Below are positions 51,019 to 59,561 of a stretch of DNA of 64,000 bases, in pieces. Below the pieces are notes generated by a model. It was not told where the DNA came from. It saw nothing but the letters and a program-made list of their open reading frames with translations, and made no database searches. Made by a program: the position numbers and the translations under genes. This DNA is from Streptomyces bambusae (GTDB lineage: Bacteria; Actinomycetota; Actinomycetes; Streptomycetales; Streptomycetaceae). Each line of letters begins with the position of its first letter. Within the stretch, counting starts at the first letter, position 1. The DNA lies in assembly GCF_020532645.1 (NCBI RefSeq), contig NZ_JAJAUZ010000006.1:1-64000 (forward strand), in the 5' to 3' direction.

Positions 51019-51399
51019 TTACGCGGCGCCCGCCCCGGCCAGCACGGCCACCGGCAGCAGCAGGATCCACTGCGGCAGCCGCAGCAGCGGCCTGGACCAC
51101 CCCATCGACAGGGTCACCGCCAGGAACACCGCCGCGTAGGCGAGGAAATGCGCCGCGACGAACCACGCGACGAGTGCACGCCCCGCCGTCCCGTCCGCCA
51201 CCGAGAGCCAGAGCAGTGCGGCCGCGGACAGCACCAGGTCCGCCGTGACCATGTGCCAGACGGCGTGCAGCGCGCCCCGGGGTTCCGCGGCCAGATCGCC
51301 GGTCAGCAGGGGGCGTACGACGTCCTTGTGGCCGGCGGTCATGTGTATCCCCGCCACGCCGAACGCGACCACGCCTGCTGCGAGGAGCCAACCGTTCAT
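51019..51399 (-). CDS. Small four-helix membrane protein
   Basis: This 126-aa protein starts at ATG 51399, overlapping the TetR stop (ATGA), so it is coupled to the regulator. It has four hydrophobic helices: LLAAGVVAFGVAGIHM, HMVTADLVLSAAALLWLSV, ALVAWFVAAHFLAYAAVFLA and LPQWILLLPVAVLAGAGAA, with conserved-looking His in GIHMTAGHKDVVRPLL and AVWHMV. I cannot name the family with confidence. The TetR partner probably controls it. Confidence 0.78.
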   Translation of the reverse strand: MNGWLLAAGVVAFGVAGIHMTAGHKDVVRPLLTGDLAAEPRGALHAVWHMVTADLVLSAAALLWLSVADGTAGRALVAWFVAAHFLAYAAVFLAVTLSMGWSRPLLRLPQWILLLPVAVLAGAGAA

Positions 51400-51983
51400 C
51401 GTGTCCCGACCCCCTTGGTGACGATGGCGGCCAGTTTCTCGGCCAGTTGCCCGTCGGGCTGCTCCCCGATCAGCCCGACGTGGAAGAGCACTGCTCCGGC
51501 CAGCGTGTCCAGCACCAGGTCCACGGGAGTGTCCGGCGCGGTCTCCCCGCGCAGCACGGCGCGTTCGAAGACGATCAGCAGCCGCTCCTTCGCCGGAGCG
51601 AGGAAGTCCCCGCGGATCCGCCCGCTCAGGACGGGATCGGCGGCGAAGTCGGCGAGCAGCCCAGGGAGGGCCGCAGCGGCGGCCGGCGCCCGGAACTCCT
51701 CGACCAGCCCCCGCACCAGGGCGGCCAGATCCCCGGCCAGCGTGCCGGTGTCCGGAACCGGAGCCCGCTCGGTGGTGGTGAACACCGCCTCGAACACCAG
51801 CTCCGGCTTGCCGGACCACCGCCGGTAGACCGTGTCCTTGCCGACACCGGCACGCCCGGCCACCGCTCCGATGGACGTACCGGCATAGCCGCTCTCCGTC
51901 ACCAGCTCGACGGTCGCGCGAAGAATGGCCTCGTGGGTACGGGGATCTCTGGGACGGCCTCTGGGAGCCGGTGAGTTGGTCAC
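51396..51983 (-). CDS. TetR-family regulator
   Basis: This 195-aa protein has a TetR N-terminal helix-turn-helix: AILRATVELVTESGYAGTSI, AVAGRAGVGKDTVYRRWSGK, PELVFEAVF. The remaining 140 residues are an all-helical ligand domain. GTG 51983 is preferred because it gives the usual short N-terminus (VTNSPAPRGRPRDPRTH). The upstream starts would read through the likely operator. It is coupled to the membrane-protein gene downstream, a typical repressor-target pair. Confidence 0.88.
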   Translation of the reverse strand: MTNSPAPRGRPRDPRTHEAILRATVELVTESGYAGTSIGAVAGRAGVGKDTVYRRWSGKPELVFEAVFTTTERAPVPDTGTLAGDLAALVRGLVEEFRAPAAAAALPGLLADFAADPVLSGRIRGDFLAPAKERLLIVFERAVLRGETAPDTPVDLVLDTLAGAVLFHVGLIGEQPDGQLAEKLAAIVTKGVGTR

Positions 51984-51995
51984 ACGACTTACATT

Positions 51996-52009
51996 ACAGG
52001 TCGACCCGT
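51996..52009 (-). promoter_or_regulatory. Candidate TetR operator
   Basis: ACAGGTCGACCCGT is a 14-bp palindrome around GTCGAC with one mismatched pair, 12 bases upstream of the TetR start. The surrounding DNA is AT-rich for this genome (TTTGATAAATAG), as expected for a promoter. Confidence 0.5.
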
Positions 52010-52167
52010 TTGATAAATAGCCCGGTCGCATGCGTGCCCCCGCTGACGTCAGGCGCACCTGCGCGAGCGCCGTACGGAGTGGGCGCCGGGCGGGCCGTGC
52101 CGTCGGGCTGACGTCCCGCCACCGAGGGCTTCACCCGGGACGACGCGTTCCGCGGGTTCGCGTCAGC

Positions 52168-52200
52168 GAGACGTGTGCGAGACGTGTGCGAGACGTGTGT
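52168..52200 (+). repeat. Three direct 11-bp repeats upstream of the RIP gene
   Basis: GAGACGTGTGC occurs three times head to tail (last unit ends in T), 80-110 bases upstream of the RIP start and just before a TAGCGT -10-like box near 52216. Spacing of one helical turn suggests a cooperative activator or repressor site. Confidence 0.6.
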
Positions 52201-52280
52201 GAGTCGTCAGCGGTGGCTCGTAGCGTGGGGCCAACGGCCGTCCGGGTCCGCTTCTCGACCAAACAGGGAGAACCTGCCGA

Positions 52281-53243
52281 ATGAAAATCAACTTATCCGC
52301 CCGCCCGATGTTCGGGCGAATCATGGTATTGATTCTGGCGTTGGTGGCATCTGTCGGACTCACGCAGGCCCCCGCCTCGACCGCGACCGCAGTAACGCCT
52401 CGGTGGGTTCGCGTGGACTGGGACATCACGAACCTCCAGCCCAATACGTCCAGCTCGTACGCGGCGAACTCCTACTGGTCGATGCTGGCATCGGTTCGGG
52501 AATACGCAAGCACCGGAATTCCGCCGCACCACGGTGCCACCTATTCGGTAACCGACCGCAATTCGAACAGGTATATCGAAGTTGCGCTGATGGATTCGTC
52601 GAATCAGGCGGTGCCGCATCGCCTGTCCCTCATCCTCGATGCGAGAAATCTGTACGCAGTGGGGTTCTTCACGCCGCAAAGCAGGTATCTCTTCAGGGGC
52701 ACGGACGTGAATCGCGTCGTGGCCTCGTACAACGCGGTCCACGGCGGGCTGCAGCCGGGGCATTTCACCTACCTGCCGTTCGGTGAAAACTACAACGATT
52801 TCTCCCGGGACGAGTGGCGCGCCGACACGTCGTTCCTGGGGCTGCGAAGCGACATCAACAGGCTTGTCGACCTCAGGGGAACCATAGGTCAGAACACCCC
52901 TCCGGCCATCGCGGCCGCACGCTCCCTCACTCAGGTCGTGGCCGCAGTATCCGAAGCCGCACGATTCGGATGGATCCAGAACCGCATCCTCAACACGATC
53001 CGGAGCGGTTCTGACATCGACGGAAACAACAGGTACAGCCACCTGGGCCCCTTCGGTGCCGAAATGGAAACCAGCTGGGCGGCCCTCACCCGGCTCCTTT
53101 CCGCCAACGCGGCGGGACGGCAAGGGGTGCCGGTGAACATCAACAACCGGATCTATTCGAATCGCACTGAAGTGGAGCATGGGGACCCGAGCCGGAACAT
53201 GCCTGCCATTGACGTGTTCGTAGCCCTCGGATCTCAATGGTGA
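52281..53243 (+). CDS. Secreted ribosome-inactivating protein (rRNA N-glycosylase)
   Basis: This 320-aa protein starts at ATG 52281 (GGGAG ten bases upstream). The signal peptide is MVLILALVASVGLTQAPAS. The mature domain matches the RIP fold of ricin A/Shiga toxin A, with the key residues visible: Tyr 125 (LYAVGF), Tyr 171 (GENYNDF), Glu 225 and Arg 228 (SEAARFGWIQNRI) and Trp 266 (METSWAAL). RIPs remove one adenine from the sarcin-ricin loop of large-subunit rRNA. No B chain is present. Codon 5 is TTA (52293-52295), which implies bldA-dependent translation, and codons are AT-richer than in neighbours, suggesting transfer. Confidence 0.9.
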   Translation: MKINLSARPMFGRIMVLILALVASVGLTQAPASTATAVTPRWVRVDWDITNLQPNTSSSYAANSYWSMLASVREYASTGIPPHHGATYSVTDRNSNRYIEVALMDSSNQAVPHRLSLILDARNLYAVGFFTPQSRYLFRGTDVNRVVASYNAVHGGLQPGHFTYLPFGENYNDFSRDEWRADTSFLGLRSDINRLVDLRGTIGQNTPPAIAAARSLTQVVAAVSEAARFGWIQNRILNTIRSGSDIDGNNRYSHLGPFGAEMETSWAALTRLLSANAAGRQGVPVNINNRIYSNRTEVEHGDPSRNMPAIDVFVALGSQW

Positions 53244-53254
53244 CCTGACGCCGG

Positions 53255-53283
53255 GTGCCCGCGCCACCGAGTGGCGCGGGCAC
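53255..53283 (+). terminator. Terminator of the RIP gene
   Basis: GTGCCCGCGCCA and TGGCGCGGGCAC form a perfect 12-bp stem with a 5-nt loop, starting 12 bases after the stop codon. Confidence 0.75.
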
Positions 53284-53440
53284 GCCGACGTATGTTCCGG
53301 AGCGCTTCGCGGCACTCAGCCGCTTCCGATCGGGCCACCGGCGCCCGGTGGCCGCCACATCGCAGTCCCCCGGCCGGCAGACGCACGGCACCTCGGGCAC
53401 CGGCAGACGCGCGGCACCCCGGACAACCGGCGCACCCGGC

Positions 53441-53460
53441 CGCATGACAGATGTCATGCG
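53441..53460 (+). promoter_or_regulatory. Palindromic operator upstream of the ABC/DesKR operon
   Basis: CGCATGACA and TGTCATGCG flank GA, a perfect inverted repeat 57 bases before the first ATG of the operon. It is probably bound by the operon's own response regulator (inference). Confidence 0.6.
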
Positions 53461-53516
53461 CAGCCCACGACACCCGGCACTGCCGCCCGTACCCCGGCGC
53501 CGACGAAGCTGGGGGC

Positions 53517-54536
53517 ATGACGACGACGACCGTGAAGACCGCCGGCACCACGGTGGTGAGCTTCCAGAACGTGACCAAGAGCTACGGCCGGGTCCGCGCG
53601 GTCGACGGCCTCACCCTCGACCTGCACCCGGGGGAGACCGTCGCCCTGCTCGGCCCCAACGGAGCCGGCAAGTCCTCCACCCTCGACCTCCTCCTCGGCC
53701 TGCGCACCCCCGACTCCGGCACCGTCCGGCTCTTCGGCGGCACCCCGCAGCAGGCCCTCGCCCGCGGCCGGGTCGGCGCCATGCTCCAGAGCGGTGGCCT
53801 GATGGAGGAGGTCTCCGTACGCGAGCTCGTGGCGCTCGGCTGCGCCCTGCACCCGAACCCGTACCCGGTGGACGAGGTCCTGGCCCGGGCCGGCGTCACG
53901 GCCCTCGCCGACCGCATGGTCAACAAGCTCTCGGGCGGCCAGGAGCAGCGGGTGCGCTTCGCGCTCGCGACCGCCGGGTCGGCCGACCTCATCGTGCTCG
54001 ACGAGCCCACCACCGGCATGGACGTCACCACCCGCCAGGCCTTCTGGGCCACCATGCGCGAGCAGGCCGACCAGGGCCGCTCGGTCCTGTTCGCCACCCA
54101 CTACCTGGAGGAGGCGGACGCCGTCGCCGACCGGGTGGTGGTCCTCCACCGGGGCCGGCTGCTCGCCGACGGCACGGCCGCCGAGATCAAGGCGAAGGCC
54201 GGCGCCCGCCGGATCTCCTTCGACCTGGACCCGGACCCGGACCCCGGCCCGGACCCCGCCATCGGCCCCGCCCCGGACCCCGCCACCGCCATCGGCCCCG
54301 ACCCGGCTTCCGCCTCCGGCCCGTCCGCAGCCGTCGCGGCACAGCTGCGGGGCCTGCCGCACCTGACCCGCGCGGAAATCCACGGCAGCACGGTCCGCCT
54401 CCAGTCCCGCGACGCCGACGCCACCGTGCACGCCCTCTACGGCCTCGGGCTCTACCCACGCAACCTCGAAGTCGCCGGACTGGGCCTGGAACAGGCCTTC
54501 ATCGCTCTGACCGAAGCCGAGGAGGCCCGCCCGTGA
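53517..54536 (+). CDS. ABC-2 transporter ATP-binding protein
   Basis: This 339-aa protein has [14 protein letters not shown] (Walker A, about residues 41-54), a Q-loop in MLQSGG, KLSGGQEQRVRFAL (signature) and LIVLDEPTTGMD (Walker B). A Pro/Asp repeat insertion (DPDPDPGPDPAIGPAPDP) follows the ATPase core near residue 245, before a C-terminal domain typical of drug/daunorubicin-type ATPases. Its stop overlaps the GTG of the permease gene. It energises the permease and is expected to be induced by the histidine kinase/response regulator pair downstream, as in DesK-like or bacitracin/antibiotic-responsive operons. Confidence 0.92.
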   Translation: MTTTTVKTAGTTVVSFQNVTKSYGRVRAVDGLTLDLHPGETVALLGPNGAGKSSTLDLLLGLRTPDSGTVRLFGGTPQQALARGRVGAMLQSGGLMEEVSVRELVALGCALHPNPYPVDEVLARAGVTALADRMVNKLSGGQEQRVRFALATAGSADLIVLDEPTTGMDVTTRQAFWATMREQADQGRSVLFATHYLEEADAVADRVVVLHRGRLLADGTAAEIKAKAGARRISFDLDPDPDPGPDPAIGPAPDPATAIGPDPASASGPSAAVAAQLRGLPHLTRAEIHGSTVRLQSRDADATVHALYGLGLYPRNLEVAGLGLEQAFIALTEAEEARP

Positions 54537-55273
54537 ACGCCCTCGTGAAGCTCGAAATCACCCGAGCGCTGCGGAACAAGAAGTTCCTGTTCTTTACGGT
54601 GATCTACCCCGCCGCCCTGTTCCTGATGATCGGCGGCACCCAGACCGGCTCCACCCGCGTCCTGGGCACCACCCTCTCCCTGCCCGCCTACTTCATGGTC
54701 GCCATGGCCTCCTTCGGCGCCCTCACCGCCGTCCTCATGGGCAACAGCGAACGGATCGCCAAGGAACGCGAGAGCGGCTGGGTCCGCCAGCTGCGGCTGA
54801 CCGCCCTGCCAGGCCACGGCTACGTTCTCGCCAAGGTCGCCGGCTCCGCCGTGGTCAGCCTGCCGGCCATCGTGGTGGTCTTCGCGGTCGCCGCCGCCAC
54901 CAAGGGCATCCGCCTGGAGACCTGGCAATGGGCCGCCCTCACCGGCGCCATCTGGGCCGGCAGCCTCGTGTTCGCCGCCCTCGGCGTCGCCATCGGCTAC
55001 CTCGTCAGCGGCGACACCGCCCGGCCCGTCACGATGATCGTCTACTTCGCCCTGTCGATCCTCGGCGGCCTCTGGATGCCGACCGCCGTCTACCCGCAGT
55101 GGCTCCAGGACATCGCCCGGTGGCTGCCCACCCACGCCTACGCCTCACTCGGCCAGGCCATCGAACTCGGCTCCGCCCCCCGGCCCGGCGACGTCGCCCT
55201 CCTCGCCGCGTACTTCGTCCTCTTCGCAGGAGGCGCCGCCTGGCTGTACCGCAAGGACACACTGAAGGGATGA
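54533..55273 (+). CDS. ABC-2 type permease
   Basis: This 246-aa protein starts at GTG 54533, overlapping the ATPase stop. Six hydrophobic helices follow the ABC-2 pattern: FLFFTVIYPAALFLMIGG, AYFMVAMASFGALTAVLMG with the cytosolic ERIAKERESGWVRQLRLTALP (coupling helix), VVSLPAIVVVFAVAAATKG, and a final WLPTHAYASLGQAIE loop before the last helix. It forms an exporter with the preceding ATPase, probably for lipids or an antibiotic. Its stop overlaps the kinase start (ATGA). Confidence 0.92.
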   Translation: MNALVKLEITRALRNKKFLFFTVIYPAALFLMIGGTQTGSTRVLGTTLSLPAYFMVAMASFGALTAVLMGNSERIAKERESGWVRQLRLTALPGHGYVLAKVAGSAVVSLPAIVVVFAVAAATKGIRLETWQWAALTGAIWAGSLVFAALGVAIGYLVSGDTARPVTMIVYFALSILGGLWMPTAVYPQWLQDIARWLPTHAYASLGQAIELGSAPRPGDVALLAAYFVLFAGGAAWLYRKDTLKG

Positions 55274-56484
55274 ACACGATGCAGCCGTCCGCGCCGCAGC
55301 CGCGGGAGACCACGGACTTCTTCGGCTACGGCACCCGGGCGACGTCCTCCCTGCCCACGCCCGAGACCCGGCGGCAGACGGCGGTCAAGGCCCTGTGGAC
55401 CGTCGTCTGGCTGTTCTACCTCGGCGCACCCGTGACCGACCTCGTCCGCGGCGGGCACGGCAGCGGCGCCCGGGCCCTCGGCGCCCTGGGGCTGGCCTGC
55501 TTCGTTGCCTGGTACCTGGTGCTGATCTTCCGCGCCGACCGCGGCACGTCCGCCCGCCGGATGCTGCTCAACCTGGCCGTGCTCGGCTTCCTCGCGCTGG
55601 CGCTGTCCCTCTCGCTCGGCCGCGAGTGGCTGGTCCTGTTCGTCTACGTGTCGATCGCCTCGGGAGCCTCCCTGCCCGCGCGGACCGCCCGCTGGACGGT
55701 GCCCGCCGCCACCGCCCTGCTGGTGGCCGTCGGGTACGCGGTGCCCGACGGCACCTCGTACCTCGTCGGGCTGGTGGTGCCCGCGCTGCTCGGCGGGTTC
55801 GCGATGGTCGGCGTGCGGCAGCTCATCCGCACCACCCAGGAACTGCGCCGGGCCCGCGCCACGGTGGCCCAGCTCGCCGCCAACGAGGAGCGCCTGCGGC
55901 TCGCCCGCGACCTGCACGACCTGCTCGGCCACTCGCTCAGCCTGGTCACCATCAAGAGCGAACTCGCTGGCCGGATGCTGCCCGACCACCCCGAGCAGGC
56001 GGCCCTGCAGGTCGCCGACATCGAACGCGTCAGCCGACAGGCGCTGGTCGACGTACGGGAGGCCGTGACCGGCTACCGGAGACCCACCCTGCCCGGTGAA
56101 CTCGCGGGCGCCCGCACCGCGTTGGCCGCCGCCGGCATCGACGGGGACCTGCCGGCAGACGACGGGTTCCCGGACCTCGCACCGGAGGCCGAATCCGCCC
56201 TCGCCTGGGCGCTGCGCGAGGCCGTCACCAACGTCGTGCGGCACAGCGGCGCCCGGCGCTGCACGGTCTCCCTCCGGCCCCATCAGACACTGGACGGCCC
56301 GATGCTCGCCCTGCGCGTCGCCGACGACGGCAGCGGCGGCTCCGCCACACCCGGCAACGGGCTCACGGGCCTGACCGAACGCCTCGCCGCCGTCCGCGGC
56401 ACCCTGCGGGCCGGCCCGCTCCGCAACGGCTTCGAACTCGTCGCCACCGTGCCCGTAGGGCCTGACCTAGGATCGGCCCCATGA
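55270..56484 (+). CDS. Sensor histidine kinase, DesK/NarX-like
   Basis: This 404-aa protein has five or six transmembrane helices in residues 38-180, with no large outside domain, so it probably senses the membrane itself as DesK does. The HisKA_3 motif RLARDLHDLLGHSLSLV carries the phospho-accepting His (about residue 217). The ATPase domain is short, with EAVTNVVRHSGARR (N box) and DDGSGG...GNGLTGLTERL (G boxes). Translation is coupled to the permease upstream and to the response regulator downstream by ATGA overlaps. Confidence 0.93.
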   Translation: MNTMQPSAPQPRETTDFFGYGTRATSSLPTPETRRQTAVKALWTVVWLFYLGAPVTDLVRGGHGSGARALGALGLACFVAWYLVLIFRADRGTSARRMLLNLAVLGFLALALSLSLGREWLVLFVYVSIASGASLPARTARWTVPAATALLVAVGYAVPDGTSYLVGLVVPALLGGFAMVGVRQLIRTTQELRRARATVAQLAANEERLRLARDLHDLLGHSLSLVTIKSELAGRMLPDHPEQAALQVADIERVSRQALVDVREAVTGYRRPTLPGELAGARTALAAAGIDGDLPADDGFPDLAPEAESALAWALREAVTNVVRHSGARRCTVSLRPHQTLDGPMLALRVADDGSGGSATPGNGLTGLTERLAAVRGTLRAGPLRNGFELVATVPVGPDLGSAP

Positions 56485-57104
56485 CACCCCCCGCCCGCCC
56501 GATCCGGGTCCTGCTCGCCGAGGACCAGTCGATGGTCCGCGAGGCGCTGGCAGCCCTGCTGGGCCTGGAACCGGACATCGAGGTGGTGGCGCAGGCCGCC
56601 CGCGGCGACGAGGTCCTGGCCGTGGCGCGGGCGCACGAGGTGGACGTGGCGCTGCTGGACATCGAGATGCCGGGCATGACGGGCATCGAAGCCGCCGCCG
56701 TCCTGCGCGCGGAGCTGCCCGGTGTGAAGGTCGTCGTGTTGACCACCTTCGGACGGCCCGGCTACCTGCGCGGCGCGATGGAGGCCGGCGCCTCGGCCTT
56801 CCTCGTCAAGGACGCCCCCGCGGCCCGACTGGCCGATGCCGTACGACGGGTCCTGGCGGGCGAGCGGGTCATCGACCCGACCCTGGCGGCAGCCGCCCTG
56901 GCCGAAGGCGCGAACCCCCTGACCGACCGCGAACGCGAAGTCCTGCGCGCCGCGGCCGGCGGCGCCACCAACGCCGAACTCGCCGCCGCCCTCCACCTCT
57001 CCCAGGGCACGGTCCGCAACTACCTCTCCACAGCCATCCGGAAACTCTCCGCCCGCAACCGCACGGAAGCGGCCCGGTCGGCCCGGGACAAGGGCTGGCT
57101 GTAA
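56481..57104 (+). CDS. NarL/LuxR-type response regulator, DesR-like
   Basis: This 207-aa protein has a receiver domain with the acidic pair in LLAEDQSMVRE, the phosphorylated Asp in VALLDIEMPGMTG (about residue 56) and the Lys in FLVKDAP. The C-terminal LuxR helix-turn-helix is PLTDREREVLRAAAGG, NAELAAALHLSQGTVRNYLS. It is the partner of the preceding kinase and probably binds the palindrome at 53441-53460 to control all four genes. It is the last gene of the operon. Confidence 0.94.
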   Translation: MTPPARPIRVLLAEDQSMVREALAALLGLEPDIEVVAQAARGDEVLAVARAHEVDVALLDIEMPGMTGIEAAAVLRAELPGVKVVVLTTFGRPGYLRGAMEAGASAFLVKDAPAARLADAVRRVLAGERVIDPTLAAAALAEGANPLTDREREVLRAAAGGATNAELAAALHLSQGTVRNYLSTAIRKLSARNRTEAARSARDKGWL

Positions 57105-57186
57105 CGCCCGGGCGGCCGGTGTGGGAGACGCCCGCTGCCGGGGCGATCCGGCAAGGTGGGTGTCTGCCGGAGAAGGAGGAGCAGGC

Positions 57187-57630
57187 ATGGGGATTCGGCG
57201 GATGGACAACGTGGGGATCGTCGTCGAGGACATGGACGGCGCCGTCGCGTTCTTCGTGGAACTCGGGATGGAAGTGGAGGGAAGGACCGAGGTCCAAGGG
57301 CTCTTCGCCGACCGGTGCACCGGGCTCGACGGGGTGCGCTGCGACATCGCGATGCTGCGAACCCCGGACGGCCACAGCCGGATCGAGCTGGCGAAATACC
57401 ACACCCCCGCGGTGATCGACGACGGTCGGCGGAACCGGCCGCACAACGTCCTGGGCACGCACCGCGTCATGTTCGCCGTCGACGACATCGAGGACACCGT
57501 CGCCCGCCTGCGCCCCCACGGCGCGGAACTCGTCGGCGAGATCGCCCGCTACGAGGACAGCTACCTCCTCTGCTACCTCCGTGGCCCGGCCGGCATCATC
57601 GTGGGGCTCGCCGAGGAACTGGGCCGGTGA
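57187..57630 (+). CDS. VOC-superfamily (glyoxalase/bleomycin-resistance fold) protein
   Basis: This 147-aa protein starts at ATG 57187 behind GAAGGAGGAG. Two beta-alpha-beta-beta-beta units are visible: MDNVGIVVEDMDGAVAFFVELGM, then HRVMFAVDDIEDTVARLRPHG and YLLCYLRGPAGIIVGLAEE. A metal-binding Glu pair fits (IELAKY; VGLAEE), though one of the usual His ligands is not obvious. Functions in this fold range from glyoxalase to antibiotic sequestration. It overlaps the convergent hydrolase gene by 35 bases. Confidence 0.87.
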   Translation: MGIRRMDNVGIVVEDMDGAVAFFVELGMEVEGRTEVQGLFADRCTGLDGVRCDIAMLRTPDGHSRIELAKYHTPAVIDDGRRNRPHNVLGTHRVMFAVDDIEDTVARLRPHGAELVGEIARYEDSYLLCYLRGPAGIIVGLAEELGR

Positions 57631-58501
57631 GGGCCGCTTCAGGACCGGGTGGGCGCCCGGTGAGGAAGTCAGCCACCGTCGTGGTGAACGTCGACGGGTC
57701 GTCCAGCCAGGGGTAGTGGCCGGCGTTCGGCTGGACGGTGAGCTGTGTGCTGGAGAAGAGGGGGGACGCGTCCGCGGCCGACCGGGCGGTGGGCCACAGG
57801 TCCAGTTCGCCCGCGAGGAGCAGGACGGGGCAGGGCAGGGCGGCCAGGCGCTGCCGGAGGTCCTCGGTGTCGGGTGTGTAGTCCTTGTAGTAGTGCTCGC
57901 TGACCGGCAGTGAACGCTGGGCGGGGTCGGCGGCGGCGTGCGCACGGGCGGCATCGTCCCAGCGGCCGTACATCAGCGGCTCGAAGGCGAACCGGTACGG
58001 CGCGGCCTCGGAGGAGGTGCGCGCGGACCTCATGTGCCGGTGCGCGGCAACGGCGTCGGCGTGCCAGGGCTCGCCCGCACGGGCGGCGATCACCTCGGCC
58101 GCGCCGGTGTCGGAGGGCAGCCCGACGGCGGCGAACGAGGGGGTGACCAGGGTCAGGCTGTCCAGCCGGTCGGGGTGGGCCGCGGCGTAGAGCATGGCGA
58201 GGCTCCCGCCGGCGGAGTGGCCCAGCAGGTCGAGGCGTTCCAGGCCGAGGTGGCGGCGGAGCGCCTCGACGTCGGCCACCAGGCGGTCGACCCGGCAGGT
58301 GGCCGGGTCGGCAGGCATCGCGGAGGCGCCGGTGCCGCGCGTGTCGGGCAGGATCAGGGTGCGGTGGGCGGACAGGCCGCCGAGATCGCCGAGGTAGTCG
58401 GCGGCCCGGCCGGGGCCGCCGGGGAGGCAGAGCAGCGGCGGCCCGGCGCCGAGCGTGCGGAAGGCGAGCGCGGTGCCGTCGTACGAGGTGAAGGTCTCCA
58501 T
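57596..58501 (-). CDS. Alpha/beta hydrolase, proline iminopeptidase-like
   Basis: This 301-aa protein has LLCLPGGPGRAADYL (oxyanion HGGPG-like loop), LILPDTRGTGAS, the nucleophile elbow LLGHSAGGSLAM (catalytic Ser near residue 95), and late acid and His in LLAGELDLWPTA and NAGHYPWLDDP. It is a serine hydrolase of the S33-like group; the substrate is unknown. It is divergent from the ArsR-like gene across a nearly perfect palindrome at 58538-58561, so that regulator probably represses it. Confidence 0.88.
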   Translation of the reverse strand: METFTSYDGTALAFRTLGAGPPLLCLPGGPGRAADYLGDLGGLSAHRTLILPDTRGTGASAMPADPATCRVDRLVADVEALRRHLGLERLDLLGHSAGGSLAMLYAAAHPDRLDSLTLVTPSFAAVGLPSDTGAAEVIAARAGEPWHADAVAAHRHMRSARTSSEAAPYRFAFEPLMYGRWDDAARAHAAADPAQRSLPVSEHYYKDYTPDTEDLRQRLAALPCPVLLLAGELDLWPTARSAADASPLFSSTQLTVQPNAGHYPWLDDPSTFTTTVADFLTGRPPGPEAALTGPVPRRAPR

Positions 58502-58537
58502 GGCGGACAGCCTGCGGGGCCGCGGCCGGGTCCGGCT

Positions 58538-58561
58538 ATCGTTCAGCCACGGCTAAACGAT
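58538..58561. promoter_or_regulatory. Operator between the hydrolase and ArsR-like genes
   Basis: ATCGTTCAGCC and GGCTAAACGAT flank AC: 11-base half-sites with one mismatch, 12 bases before the ArsR-like start and 37 from the hydrolase start. Confidence 0.65.
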
Positions 58562-58573
58562 CGGGGGACGGAC

Positions 58574-59551
58574 ATGCCGGTGGAGATCCGCCTCTCGGCG
58601 GCCGAGGTGGCGCGGGTCCGGCTCGCGGTGTCGCCCCTCGCGGAGACGGTGTTCGGCGTACGGGCGGCGCTCGGCGCCGGCGGGCACGAGGTGCACCGGC
58701 CGTGGGTGGGCGAGGCGCAGCCGGTGCTGGCGGCGGAACCGGAGCTGCCGTTGCTGCGGACGCTGCTGGAAGGCTGCCTGCCGTCGTTCCTGTTCCCGGT
58801 GCCGCAGGAGCGCCTGCCCGCTTTCGACGCCGAGCTGGCGGACCTGCGGGCGACGGACCCGGCGTACGTCGCGGCGGAGTGCGCCGCGCTGGGCGTCCGG
58901 GCCGGGCAACTGCCGGAGCCGGCGGAGCTGGTGGAACGGGTGGCCGGTGCCCTGGCGCGCTGTCACGCCCGGCTGGTGGCCCCGCACTGGGGCCGGATGC
59001 GGGCCGTGCTGGAGGCGGACCTTGCGCGGCGGGCGGTGGCGCTGGTCGACAGCGGGGTGGCGGGCCTCTTCGCGCAGCTGCACCGCGATGTGGTGTGGCG
59101 GGAGGGCGAGTTGGTGGTGCACGGGCGCCGCCGTGCGGGTGCGGTGTGGACGGTCGAAGCGGGCGGGCACGGGCTGGTGCTGATGCCGTCCGTGTTCGGC
59201 TGGCCGGACGTCGTCGTCGACCACTCGCCGCGCACCGCCGCCTCCATCCGCTACCCGGCGTCCGGCGTCGGGCTGCTCTGGGAGCAGCCCCGTCCGACGC
59301 CCGCAGGGCTCGCCGCCGTCCTCGGCCGCACCCGCGCCGCACTGCTGGCCGAACTCGGCGAGCCGCTCGGCACCCCCGACCTCGCCGCCCGCCTGGGGGT
59401 CACCGCGAGCGCCGTCTCCCAGCACCTGGGCGCGCTGCGCGGTGCGGGCCTGGTGACGACCCGCCGCACGGGCCGGTCGGCCGTACACCTGCGGACCCGT
59501 ACGGGCACGCTGCTCATGGACGAGGGAGCCGATCCGGTGGGCGCGGCCTAG
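58574..59551 (+). CDS. ArsR-like regulator with long N-terminal domain
   Basis: This 325-aa protein starts at ATG 58574 behind GGGGGACGG. The first 235 residues are a DUF5937-like helical/beta region (RLSAAEVARVRLAVSPLAETVFG, LMPSVFGWPDVVV). The DNA-binding winged helix is at the C-terminus: LGTPDLAARLGVTASAVSQHLGALRGAGLV, TTRRTGRSAVHLR. This domain order is common in Streptomyces and has no metal Cys cluster. It is divergent from the hydrolase gene with the shared palindrome between them. Confidence 0.88.
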   Translation: MPVEIRLSAAEVARVRLAVSPLAETVFGVRAALGAGGHEVHRPWVGEAQPVLAAEPELPLLRTLLEGCLPSFLFPVPQERLPAFDAELADLRATDPAYVAAECAALGVRAGQLPEPAELVERVAGALARCHARLVAPHWGRMRAVLEADLARRAVALVDSGVAGLFAQLHRDVVWREGELVVHGRRRAGAVWTVEAGGHGLVLMPSVFGWPDVVVDHSPRTAASIRYPASGVGLLWEQPRPTPAGLAAVLGRTRAALLAELGEPLGTPDLAARLGVTASAVSQHLGALRGAGLVTTRRTGRSAVHLRTRTGTLLMDEGADPVGAA

Positions 59552-59561
59552 AGTGCCGGCC

